31,597 bases of DNA. Origin: UBA2336 sp046294915 (GTDB lineage: Bacteria; Bacteroidota; Bacteroidia; Cytophagales; Cyclobacteriaceae). Of this stretch, positions 1-6,529 are shown piece by piece. The notes beneath the pieces were generated by a model. It worked only from the letters and a program-made list of their open reading frames with translations, was not told where the DNA came from and did not search any database. Position numbers and translations under genes: made by a program. The DNA is taken from NCBI GenBank assembly GCA_046294915.1, contig JBKBOE010000031.1, positions 1 to 31,597 of the forward strand, in the 5' to 3' direction. Position 1 is the first letter of the stretch; every line of letters starts with the position of its first letter.

Positions 1-318
1 TATGCGCTCGTGAAGGCGGTGTTTTTCCAGGGCGAGGGCGATTAAAAATCCACCCATAAACAGAAAGATAATCGGGTTAGCATAGGGTGCTGTCGCTGCA
101 CTTATCTTCATCACCCCCAGCAAGGGGAAGCCGATCAACGGCAAAAAAGCCGTAACCGGTATGGGTACAGCTTCGGTTACCCACCAGGTTAACATCCATG
201 CAGCCAGGGCTAGCACAGCAGGTGCTTTCGGGGAAATCAAATCGTTCGGGAAAAACAATAAGAGCACTGCAAAGAGCAGGGGTCCCAGAAAAAATCCGAT
301 GCGGTTCGGTAGGTTCAT
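1..318 (-). CDS. DASS/SLC13-family anion transporter, N-terminal part (cut by window edge)
   Basis: Reading leftward from the ATG at 318 gives 106 codons with no stop before the window edge, so only the N-terminus is present. It is strongly hydrophobic: a first membrane helix around residues 8-24, a second around 32-47, and the segment WWVTEAVPIPVTAFLPL at about 46-62, which is characteristic of divalent anion:Na+ symporters (dicarboxylate/sulfate carriers). A third helix (IIFLFMGGFLIALALE) follows at about 83-98. These proteins sit in the inner membrane and couple Na+ to uptake of C4-dicarboxylates, sulfate or phosphate; the substrate cannot be told from this fragment. The start lies only 23 nt past a terminator for the upstream RRM gene, and I found no clear promoter of its own, so it may depend on read-through. 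Family call is firm, specificity unknown. Confidence 0.85.
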   Translation of the reverse strand, partial: MNLPNRIGFFLGPLLFAVLLLFFPNDLISPKAPAVLALAAWMLTWWVTEAVPIPVTAFLPLIGFPLLGVMKISAATAPYANPIIFLFMGGFLIALALEKHRLHERI

Positions 319-332
319 GAATGTAAATGGGA

Positions 333-362
333 GGAAAAACAAACCCCGGAGTATCCGGGGTT
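333..362 (-). terminator. Rho-independent terminator after the RRM gene
   Basis: A perfect 9-bp stem, AACCCCGGA (342-350) with TCCGGGGTT (354-362) around a 3-base loop, is followed on the minus strand by TTTGTTTTT (341-333). It begins 14 nt beyond the RRM stop codon and ends just before the transporter start. Confidence 0.8.
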
Positions 363-375
363 AAACTGCTATTGG

Positions 376-633
376 TTATTCATTTCCCGCTGGTTTAGGG
401 TTTGCGGGTTTCACCACTATTACACGGCCGTCAAATTCTTTTTCATTGAGGCCATCAATAGCTGCACGGGCCTCGTCATCATTAGGCATTTCTACGAATC
501 CATATCCTTTCGAACGACCGGTTTCTCGATCTTTTACAATTTTAGCTGAAGTAACCTGGCCAAATTTTTCAAATTCTTTTTGCAGGTCTTCCGAACGGGT
601 TTTGAAATTCAATTTAGCAACAAAAATGTTCAT
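376..633 (-). CDS. Small RRM-domain RNA-binding protein
   Basis: An 85-residue protein consisting of a single RNA recognition motif. RNP2 is IFVAKL at residues 3-8 and RNP1 is KGYGFVEM at 42-49; the aromatic RNA-stacking positions F4, Y44 and F46 are all present. A short Pro/Lys/Asn tail (KPANPKPAGNE) closes the protein. Stand-alone RRM proteins of this size are common in cyanobacteria and Bacteroidota, are often cold-induced, and bind single-stranded RNA; the RNA target here is unknown. The gene appears monocistronic: a consensus promoter lies about 60 nt upstream (693-700) and a terminator directly downstream (333-362). The start is the only ATG that keeps RNP2 intact. Confidence 0.95.
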   Translation of the reverse strand: MNIFVAKLNFKTRSEDLQKEFEKFGQVTSAKIVKDRETGRSKGYGFVEMPNDDEARAAIDGLNEKEFDGRVIVVKPANPKPAGNE

Positions 634-692
634 GGTAAAAGAGGGAATTTAGTAAAACAACTATTCAGCTTAGGCAATTTGTGCCAGCCTAA

Positions 693-700
693 CAAATATA
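693..700 (-). promoter_or_regulatory. -7 promoter element of the RRM gene
   Basis: The minus strand reads TATATTTG, an exact match to the Bacteroidota -7 element TAnnTTTG. It implies a 5' UTR of roughly 55 nt. No good -33 TTG is visible at the expected distance. An imperfect hairpin (TTAGGC 670-675 with GCCTAA 687-692) lies at the predicted start of the transcript and could be a UTR element. Confidence 0.5.
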
Positions 701-727
701 AAACAAAATTCGAATAGGCCACTTGGT

Positions 728-1915
728 TCAGGCATCCAATGCCTGCACGCCTGGCAACACTTTTCCCTCAAAATATTCCAGCAGGGCGCCACCCCCGGTG
801 GATACGTAGCTTACTTTATCGGCCAGGTGAAATTGGTTAATGGCCGCGGCCGAGTCGCCACCTCCAATGAGGGAAAAGGCCCCGTTTTCAGTTGCGGATA
901 CAATGGCCTGTGCTATGGTTTTGGTTCCTTGAACAAACTTGTCCATTTCAAAAACGCCCATGGGGCCATTCCATAATATAGTTTTGGATTTTTTAACAAT
1001 GGATGAAAATACTTCACGGGCTTGCGGGCCGATGTCCAGCCCCATCCATCCGTCCTGAATAGCATGATTATTTGCAATGGCGGTATTGGCTTGGGCGTCA
1101 TATTTATCGGCCACTACCGAGTCAATGGGTAAGTGAAGCTCAACACCTTTTGCCTTCGCTTTTTGAATCAGTTCTTTAGCCAGATCAAGTTTGTCGGCTT
1201 CCACCAGGGAGTTTCCGATGTTACCCCCCATAGCTTTGAAGAACGTGTAGGCCATGCCCCCGCCAATAATAAGGTGGTTTACCCTGTTGAGCAGTTGTTC
1301 GATGATGAGAATTTTGTCGGAAATTTTTGCGCCACCCATAATGGCGGTAAAGGGCTTTTCGGCATTTTCCAGTACTTTCCGGGCATTGGCCAGTTCAGCG
1401 GCCATTACATAGCCGGCACATTTTTCTTTAACGTATTTTGCAACCAGCGTTGTAGAGGCATGGGCTCGGTGTGCGGTGCCGAAGGCATCGTTCACATATA
1501 CATCGCCATGTTTCGAAAGTTTTTCAGCGAATGCCTCATCGCCTTTTTCTTCCTGTTTGTAAAAACGCAGGTTTTCAAGCAACAGTACTTCGCCCGGCTT
1601 TAACGCGGCCGATAGCCGGAAGGCATCATCGCTCACGCAATCGGCAACAAACCGTACTTTTCTGCCCAGTAGTTTTTCGGTGGCAGACAGGGTGTGTTTA
1701 AGCGAAAACTTTTCTTCAGGCCCTTCTTTTGGACGGCCCAGATGTGACATCAAAACACAACTGCCGCCATCCTGAAGAATCTTTTTAAGTGTTGGAATTG
1801 TAGCCCGAATACGGTTATCATCGGTAACCTGAAATTGTTTGTCGAGTGGTACATTAAAATCTACACGGATGAGTGCGCGTTTTCCTGAAAAGTTTATCTG
1901 ATCAATCGTTTTCAT
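728..1915 (-). CDS. pgk: Phosphoglycerate kinase
   Basis: A 395-residue cytosolic enzyme, normal length for bacterial PGK, that moves the acyl phosphate of 1,3-bisphosphoglycerate to ADP in glycolysis (reverse in gluconeogenesis). The N-terminal 3-phosphoglycerate site shows RVDFNVPL at 17-24 and the basic stretch HLGRPK near residue 60. The C-terminal nucleotide domain carries WNGPMGVFE and the GGGDSAAA phosphate-binding loop near 350, followed by STGGGALLEY. No catalytic residue looks altered. It is the third gene of tsaC-pfkA-pgk, starting 16 nt after pfkA. The ATG at 1915 fits the family N-terminus (a short lead before the first strand). Confidence 0.98.
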   Translation of the reverse strand: MKTIDQINFSGKRALIRVDFNVPLDKQFQVTDDNRIRATIPTLKKILQDGGSCVLMSHLGRPKEGPEEKFSLKHTLSATEKLLGRKVRFVADCVSDDAFRLSAALKPGEVLLLENLRFYKQEEKGDEAFAEKLSKHGDVYVNDAFGTAHRAHASTTLVAKYVKEKCAGYVMAAELANARKVLENAEKPFTAIMGGAKISDKILIIEQLLNRVNHLIIGGGMAYTFFKAMGGNIGNSLVEADKLDLAKELIQKAKAKGVELHLPIDSVVADKYDAQANTAIANNHAIQDGWMGLDIGPQAREVFSSIVKKSKTILWNGPMGVFEMDKFVQGTKTIAQAIVSATENGAFSLIGGGDSAAAINQFHLADKVSYVSTGGGALLEYFEGKVLPGVQALDA

Positions 1916-1931
1916 ATTTGTTAATACTTTT

Positions 1932-3032
1932 TTAATCTCCGAAACTTATGCCCAGGCCTTTGGCGGCTTTAACCAAATAGGAATCTTTGTTTACGAAATT
2001 GTATTCGCGTGTGGCCTCCTCAAACGAAACGTAGCTGATGGTATTATTCTTCAGAGCCACCATTTTACCGAATTCGCCATGAATAACCAGTTCCATGGCT
2101 TTTACGCCAAATAACGATGCCAGTACCCGATCGAATGCGGTGGGTGTACCACCCCGCTGGATGTGGCCAAGCACGGTTTCTCTGATTTCAGCCTTGCAAC
2201 CGGCATCTTTCAGTTGTTGGGATAACCGAAAGGCTACACCACCCAGTCGCACATGTTCCGAGCCTTTTTCAGCAGCCCGGGCAACGGTAGTTCCGTCTTT
2301 GGGTTTGGCTCCTTCGGCAATCACTACGTTTACAAAACCTTTCCCGGCTTTGTAGCGGGAGTCTATTCGCTTCACCAGTTTAGCAACATCGTAGGGTATT
2401 TCGGGGATGAGGCAAATTTCGGCACCACCGGCAATGGCGGTGTGCAGCGCTATCCATCCGGCATCACGTCCCATCACTTCCATAATCATTACCCGATGGT
2501 GGCTCTCGGCCGTGGTAACCAGTTTATCAAAACTGTCGGTAGCGATCTGAACAGCGGTTTGGAAACCAAACGTCATGTCGGTTGCCGATAAATCATTATC
2601 AATGGTTTTTGGAACACCAATAATGTTCAGTCCTTTCTGGTAAAGCGCTTTGGAAATTTTCTGCGAACCATCGCCACCAATATTGATCACCGCATCGAAG
2701 CCGAGCGCCTTGATTTTTTCAATTAGTTCATCAGAGCGGTCAATCTCTGTAAGGGTTCCGTTTTTCTGAACATGCGGAAATTTCAGGGGGTTCGATTTGT
2801 TGGTGGTTTTCAGAATGGTTCCACCCTTTACGTGAATACCGGCAGTTTTCTGCGAGGTAAGTTTTATGATTTGCTGAGGTTCATTGAGTACGCCATTAAA
2901 TGCTTCGATACTTCCATACACTTCCCAGTTTTTTTCTTTGCGTGCACGTTTTGCGATTCCTCTGATCACTGCATTAAGGCCGGGGCAGTCACCACCTCCA
3001 GTAAGCACAAGCACTTTTTTTACACCATTCAT
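1932..3032 (-). CDS. pfkA: 6-phosphofructokinase, group III type
   Basis: A 366-residue phosphofructokinase that phosphorylates fructose 6-phosphate. The phosphate-donor loop begins at TGGGDCPGLNAVIRG (11-25). The donor-discriminating positions are mixed: GGDG at 119-122 has the Gly typical of ATP enzymes, while PKTIDND at 141-147 has the Lys (K142) typical of pyrophosphate enzymes. D145 is the catalytic base and MGRDAGW (187-193) binds the sugar phosphate. GGDCPGLNAVIR and the length, some 45 residues longer than E. coli PfkA, point to the long group III clade. The Gly+Lys pair occurs in actinobacterial ATP-dependent enzymes, so ATP is the likelier donor but pyrophosphate use is not excluded. 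It sits between tsaC (11 nt) and pgk (16 nt). Confidence 0.95.
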   Translation of the reverse strand: MNGVKKVLVLTGGGDCPGLNAVIRGIAKRARKEKNWEVYGSIEAFNGVLNEPQQIIKLTSQKTAGIHVKGGTILKTTNKSNPLKFPHVQKNGTLTEIDRSDELIEKIKALGFDAVINIGGDGSQKISKALYQKGLNIIGVPKTIDNDLSATDMTFGFQTAVQIATDSFDKLVTTAESHHRVMIMEVMGRDAGWIALHTAIAGGAEICLIPEIPYDVAKLVKRIDSRYKAGKGFVNVVIAEGAKPKDGTTVARAAEKGSEHVRLGGVAFRLSQQLKDAGCKAEIRETVLGHIQRGGTPTAFDRVLASLFGVKAMELVIHGEFGKMVALKNNTISYVSFEEATREYNFVNKDSYLVKAAKGLGISFGD

Positions 3033-3043
3033 ACCGATTAAAA

Positions 3044-4006
3044 TTACGCTTCAAAATTTTTTTCACTGGCCGCCCTTCTCAGCCGGTCATTGATAGCTCT
3101 GCCTAGTCCTATTTCTTCCACCAGTTCAGCAAGGATAACATCTACCGGCATGGTTTCAAAATCGCGCAAAAACTGAAAAAGATTGCGTGCGGCTTCATGC
3201 AGGTTGCCTGAAGGAGAGAGCATGCGTTGGTAGGGTGAGTTGAAATCTTTGGCGAGGGTAAGTATCCCCGAGCAGTGTGCCGGATAACGTTGAAGCAGGT
3301 CTTCAACGTTACCGATAATAACTTTTTTTGAAGGAGCATAGTGACGTTGAAGTTGGCCGGGGGCTTTAGGGTTTGAGGCAGAATGTTTCTGTACGTTTAC
3401 TACAGGCGTAACTTCTCTGATCTGTTCAAGAGATAGCCCGCCTAAACGGTAGATAACCGGATTGTTGTTTTCGAACCCCACAATGGTAGATTCAATTCCA
3501 ACAGGGCAGGGTCCTCCATCCAGAATGTAGGGAATGGCATGACCAAGTTGTTCATTAACATGCTCCGGTTTAGTGGGACTAACTCGCCCAAATAAATTCG
3601 CGCTGGGTGCCGCCAGCGGAAAGTTTAGATGGCGAAGCAGGTTGTGTGTGAGTGGATGATCGGGACACCGTAATCCTACGGTATGAAGTCCTGCGGTTAC
3701 CAGGTCTGGAATGATTTCTTTTTTTTGGAGTACCAGCGTTAACGGCCCTGGCCAGAATTGTTGTGCAAGCTGGCGGGCCTGTTCAGGAAAGTAATCCACG
3801 TACTTTTCGGCCGAAGCGACATCGGGCACATGAACAATCAGTGGATCGAAGTGAGGTCGCCTTTTGGTTTCAAATATTTTTGCTACTGCATCAGCATTCA
3901 GCGCATTGCCTGCCAGGCCATATACGGTTTCAGTGGGTATGGCAACCAATTCGCCCGCTTCCAATAGCTGAACCGCTTTTTCGATGTTAATGCCAATTTC
4001 AGCCAT
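3044..4006 (-). CDS. tsaC: L-threonylcarbamoyladenylate synthase (Sua5/YrdC type)
   Basis: A 320-residue protein making threonylcarbamoyl-AMP from threonine, bicarbonate and ATP, the first step of t6A37 modification in ANN-decoding tRNAs. The YrdC domain (about 10-205) shows IPTETVYGLAGNA (22-34), KRRPHFDPLIVHV with the basic nucleotide-binding residues, SANLFGRVSPT, and GIESTIVGF. The remaining ~110 residues (PGQLQRHYAPSK onward) form a Sua5-type C-terminal domain, so this is the two-domain form, not the short TsaC of enteric bacteria; tsaC2/sua5 would be an equally good symbol. It is the first gene of the tsaC-pfkA-pgk cluster. The ATG at 4006 is the only sensible start. Confidence 0.93.
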   Translation of the reverse strand: MAEIGINIEKAVQLLEAGELVAIPTETVYGLAGNALNADAVAKIFETKRRPHFDPLIVHVPDVASAEKYVDYFPEQARQLAQQFWPGPLTLVLQKKEIIPDLVTAGLHTVGLRCPDHPLTHNLLRHLNFPLAAPSANLFGRVSPTKPEHVNEQLGHAIPYILDGGPCPVGIESTIVGFENNNPVIYRLGGLSLEQIREVTPVVNVQKHSASNPKAPGQLQRHYAPSKKVIIGNVEDLLQRYPAHCSGILTLAKDFNSPYQRMLSPSGNLHEAARNLFQFLRDFETMPVDVILAELVEEIGLGRAINDRLRRAASEKNFEA

Positions 4007-4015
4007 AGGATGCGT

Positions 4016-4023
4016 TATATTTG
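4016..4023 (+). promoter_or_regulatory. -7 promoter element for the 53-residue membrane protein
   Basis: TATATTTG matches the Bacteroidota -7 consensus TAnnTTTG exactly and lies 20 nt before the ATG at 4044, in the gap between the divergent tsaC gene and the small plus-strand frame. No convincing -33 TTG is seen. Confidence 0.5.
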
Positions 4024-4043
4024 GAAAGTAAACAATTCAACCT

Positions 4044-4205
4044 ATGAATAACAAGAGTCGTTCAATCCTGCGGGTAATTGCAGTGCTGCTGGTGTTGCTG
4101 GCGGTACTGATGGAACTGGATATCATTCTGATTCCCGCACTTGCCGGAATGAAATTCTGGATGGTGGTAATTGCGTTTGGTGTTATGCTGATCAGCACCC
4201 GGTAA
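4044..4205 (+). CDS. 53-residue hydrophobic membrane protein
   Basis: I translated this short frame by hand. It has a polar, basic N-terminus (MNNKSRSILR), a first hydrophobic helix (residues 8-23), a charged break (MELD), and a second hydrophobic segment ending in VVIAFGVMLISTR (41-53). This is the pattern of a small two-helix inner-membrane protein with a positive-inside start. It fills the gap between tsaC and the next minus-strand gene almost exactly: its TAA ends 4 nt before the stop of the convergent neighbour, and an exact TAnnTTTG promoter lies 20 nt upstream. I do not recognise a family and assign no function. The promoter, the hydrophobic pattern and the tidy fit argue it is real; conservation was not tested. 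Confidence 0.65.
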   Translation: MNNKSRSILRVIAVLLVLLAVLMELDIILIPALAGMKFWMVVIAFGVMLISTR

Positions 4206-4209
4206 ACGG

Positions 4210-4548
4210 TTACTGAATAACCACGGTAATTTTGTTGATCTTATTGCCTTCCAGTTTGCTGGTTTGCTCTCCGCCCCCGGCATTGTCTTTATCGTCTTTT
4301 CGGACAATAATGTAGTAGGCGATTGGTTTCAGGTCTTTGAATTTCACCATTCCCTTTTTATCGGTTATCCCTTCGGCTGCAACATTCTTTTCGTTTTTAT
4401 AATCGTCCTCCCGTTCAAAAAGCATTACGGTTGCGCCTTCTTCGGTATTGCCTAACTCATTGCGAACGGTAACCGATAACTGGGTTTTAATAATCTGAAA
4501 ACTCAGGAGGAAAATTGAAATCAGTGTTAAAAGAATGATTTTTTTCAT
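4210..4548 (-). CDS. Small secreted protein with an Ig-like/carboxypeptidase-regulatory-type fold
   Basis: I start this gene at the ATG at 4548 rather than the farther upstream start at 4623, because MKKIILLTLISIFLLSF is then a normal signal peptide; the longer version would bury it behind 25 residues. The mature part of the 112 residues reads as alternating strands: LSVTVRNELGNTEEGATVMLFE, then GITDKKGMVKFKDLKP, then YYIIVRKD. This is the pattern of prealbumin-like/Cna-B or CarboxypepD_reg domains (a value with a 'tunable' loop). A Gly/Lys-rich loop (DKDNAGGGEQTSKLEG) precedes the last strand. It lies 52 nt downstream of the GH20 gene on the same strand. No enzymatic motif; function unknown. 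Confidence 0.75.
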   Translation of the reverse strand: MKKIILLTLISIFLLSFQIIKTQLSVTVRNELGNTEEGATVMLFEREDDYKNEKNVAAEGITDKKGMVKFKDLKPIAYYIIVRKDDKDNAGGGEQTSKLEGNKINKITVVIQ

Positions 4549-4600
4549 GGCAGTAAAGTTTACCTTCAAAAGTAAGTGCTGGTTGCCGGCTTTGATAGCC

Positions 4601-6190
4601 TTACTCAAAAATATGTTTGGCATAATTCACCTGCAAGTCATCCAGAAGCCAGCGGTTTGCCGTTAGCCGCCTGAAAAAATCTTCATAGTTCCTGTTTTTC
4701 TTATCTGACCACACTACTTCGGCCAGGGCACAGGCGCGGGGGTAGGCCATGTATTCGGCATGGGCCGGAGTTTTTATATACTCCGTCCACAGGTTGGCCT
4801 GGGCGCCAAGAATATAGGTGGCTTGCTGAGGGGTTAATTGCGGGGGGAGGGGCTCATAGGAATATACTTCCTGCACAGGAGTAAATCCCCCAATGGCCAG
4901 GGGTTCAGTAGCGGAGGTGTCCTGATAGTGATCGAAGTAACACCAGTTTCCCGGTGTCATAATAACATGATGATTTTGTTTGGCGGCTTCAATTCCCCCG
5001 GCTTCGCCACGCCAACTCATTACCGTTGCATTGGGTGCAAGGCCGCCCTCCAGGATTTCATCCCACCCGATGATCTGCCGGCCTTTGCTGTTGAGGTATT
5101 TTTCAATGCGCTGAATAAAATAACTCTGCAATTCATGTTCGTCTTTAAGTTTCTCCTTTTTTATACGGGCCTGGCATCGGGGGCACTTCTTCCATCTTGT
5201 TTTGGGGCATTCATCGCCACCAATGTGGATGAACTCCGATGGAAACAATTCGAGTACTTCGTCCAGCACATCTTGCAGAAACTGAAAGGTTTCATCGTTG
5301 CCGGCACAGTACACATTTTCAAACACGCCCCAGGTAGTGGCTACTGCGTAAGGTCCTCCCGTACAGCCCAACTCAGGATAAGCCGCCAGGGCAGCCTGCG
5401 AATGTCCCGGGAGTTCGATTTCTGGAATAATGGTGATGTACCGCTGGGCGGCATAGGCAACTACTTCTTTTATTTCTTCTTGCGTGTAGTAACCACCATA
5501 GCGCTGGCCATCATAGACTTTCGATTTTCCCGCATGCCCTACCACGGTTTCTTTTCGAAAAGCGGCAACCTGTTGCAGGTTCGGATATTTTTTTATTTCA
5601 ATTCGCCAGCCCTGGTCTTCGGTTAAATGCCAGTGAAAGCGGTTGAACTTAAACCGGGCCATCAGGTCAATGTATTTTTTAATAAAGTCAACCGGGAACA
5701 GGTGGCGGCCCACATCCAGGTGAAGGCCGCGGTAGGTAAAGCGGGGCTGGTCTTCAATTTTAACAAATGGAATTTGCTTTACATCAGCCGCCAGTTGAAT
5801 GAATGACTGCACTCCGTAAAACAGTCCGGCCGCAGCCGGTGCCTGAATAATAACCCCATCACTATTTATCGTAAGCCGGTAACCTTCCGGGTTCAGGTTT
5901 AGCGCGTGGTTGATTTCCAGTTTTACAAAATCATTTCGGATTGCCTCGTCAGCGATGGTTACCTTAAGTTGTTTGGTTTCGAGGTGTTCTTTAAGAAACG
6001 CTGCCACCTGTTTTTCTTCCTCCGTTCGGGCAAGCAGGGTAACCGTTTTCCCCCAGTTAAGCACATCGTTTCCGGCTGTGATTTGCAGCGGTGCCGGAAT
6101 GATATTGATTTGCCGGGTGGTTGACTCGTTCTTACGAGGTGTACAGAAAAACAGAGTTGGCAACAAAACATACAGCAGCAGGCGGTTCAT
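4601..6190 (-). CDS. Beta-N-acetylhexosaminidase, GH20
   Basis: A 529-residue exported glycosidase removing terminal beta-linked GlcNAc/GalNAc (chitin oligomers, glycoconjugates, peptidoglycan fragments). A hydrophobic N-terminus ending LFFC (C16) may be a signal peptide with an imperfect lipobox. Residues about 28-150 form the GH20b domain (IIPAPLQITAG); the (beta/alpha)8 domain follows with GLHLDVGRHLFP (155-166), FHWHLTEDQGWRIEIK (185-200) and PEIELPGHS (256-264). The catalytic Asp-Glu pair of substrate-assisted GH20 hydrolysis is D326-E327 in HIGGDE, followed by a CPRC pair (336-339). W373/W391/W415-type aromatic positions of the GlcNAc pocket appear to be present. Location is the periplasm or outer membrane. 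The start at 6190 gives the only N-terminus with an export signal. Confidence 0.95.
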   Translation of the reverse strand: MNRLLLYVLLPTLFFCTPRKNESTTRQINIIPAPLQITAGNDVLNWGKTVTLLARTEEEKQVAAFLKEHLETKQLKVTIADEAIRNDFVKLEINHALNLNPEGYRLTINSDGVIIQAPAAAGLFYGVQSFIQLAADVKQIPFVKIEDQPRFTYRGLHLDVGRHLFPVDFIKKYIDLMARFKFNRFHWHLTEDQGWRIEIKKYPNLQQVAAFRKETVVGHAGKSKVYDGQRYGGYYTQEEIKEVVAYAAQRYITIIPEIELPGHSQAALAAYPELGCTGGPYAVATTWGVFENVYCAGNDETFQFLQDVLDEVLELFPSEFIHIGGDECPKTRWKKCPRCQARIKKEKLKDEHELQSYFIQRIEKYLNSKGRQIIGWDEILEGGLAPNATVMSWRGEAGGIEAAKQNHHVIMTPGNWCYFDHYQDTSATEPLAIGGFTPVQEVYSYEPLPPQLTPQQATYILGAQANLWTEYIKTPAHAEYMAYPRACALAEVVWSDKKNRNYEDFFRRLTANRWLLDDLQVNYAKHIFE

Positions 6191-6240
6191 CGGGCATCAG
6201 GATTAACAGAACCAAATGTAAGCAATCGCTACTTTGTTGT

Positions 6241-6492
6241 TCAGGAAAAAATCCACCAGAAAACAGAAAAGATGAGGATTGTTAGCAGGATGGATATGAA
6301 AAGTGCTTTCAGTCTTTTCCTTCTCTCTTCCTTTTGCGCTTCGTTTAAGGCAAGCAACAATTGTTTTCGTTCGGTTTCATTGAATGATTTTGTGTCTTGG
6401 ATGTGTTGCTTTCTGGTTTTTCGTGGCTTATTGGCAGGCTTACGCTTCAGGCGTTCACGCAGATCCAGGTTGTACCGGATGGTATCGTTCAT
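6241..6492 (-). CDS. Small basic protein with one C-terminal membrane helix
   Basis: With the ATG at 6492 the product is 83 residues: MNDTIRYNLDLRERLKRKP, then a very basic, helix-prone middle (KRKPANKPRKTRKQH; QKEERRKRLK), and a closing hydrophobic helix ALFISILLTILIFSVFWWIF. This predicts a tail-anchored-like membrane protein with a positively charged cytosolic domain. An alternative ATG at 6519 would add nine residues and place the start 10 nt after the stop of the giant gene upstream; I prefer 6492 because the added segment (MLLGGFLKQ) looks unlike the rest. It is probably cotranscribed from the giant secreted-protein gene. I do not recognise a family. Confidence 0.65.
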   Translation of the reverse strand: MNDTIRYNLDLRERLKRKPANKPRKTRKQHIQDTKSFNETERKQLLLALNEAQKEERRKRLKALFISILLTILIFSVFWWIFS

Positions 6493-6529
6493 CTGCTTAA
6501 GGAAGCCGCCCAGTAGCATAGTGATGGGA

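Noticed and set aside
1133..1603. Plus-strand open frame of 156 codons inside pgk
   Set aside because: Antisense to a complete phosphoglycerate kinase.
4549..4623. Upstream extension of the 112-residue secreted protein
   Set aside because: It would add 25 polar residues before an ordinary signal peptide and overlap the GH20 gene end.
4838..5626. Plus-strand open frame of 262 codons inside the GH20 gene
   Set aside because: It lies wholly antisense to a hexosaminidase with all catalytic motifs; its translation is Phe/Gly-rich with no domain.
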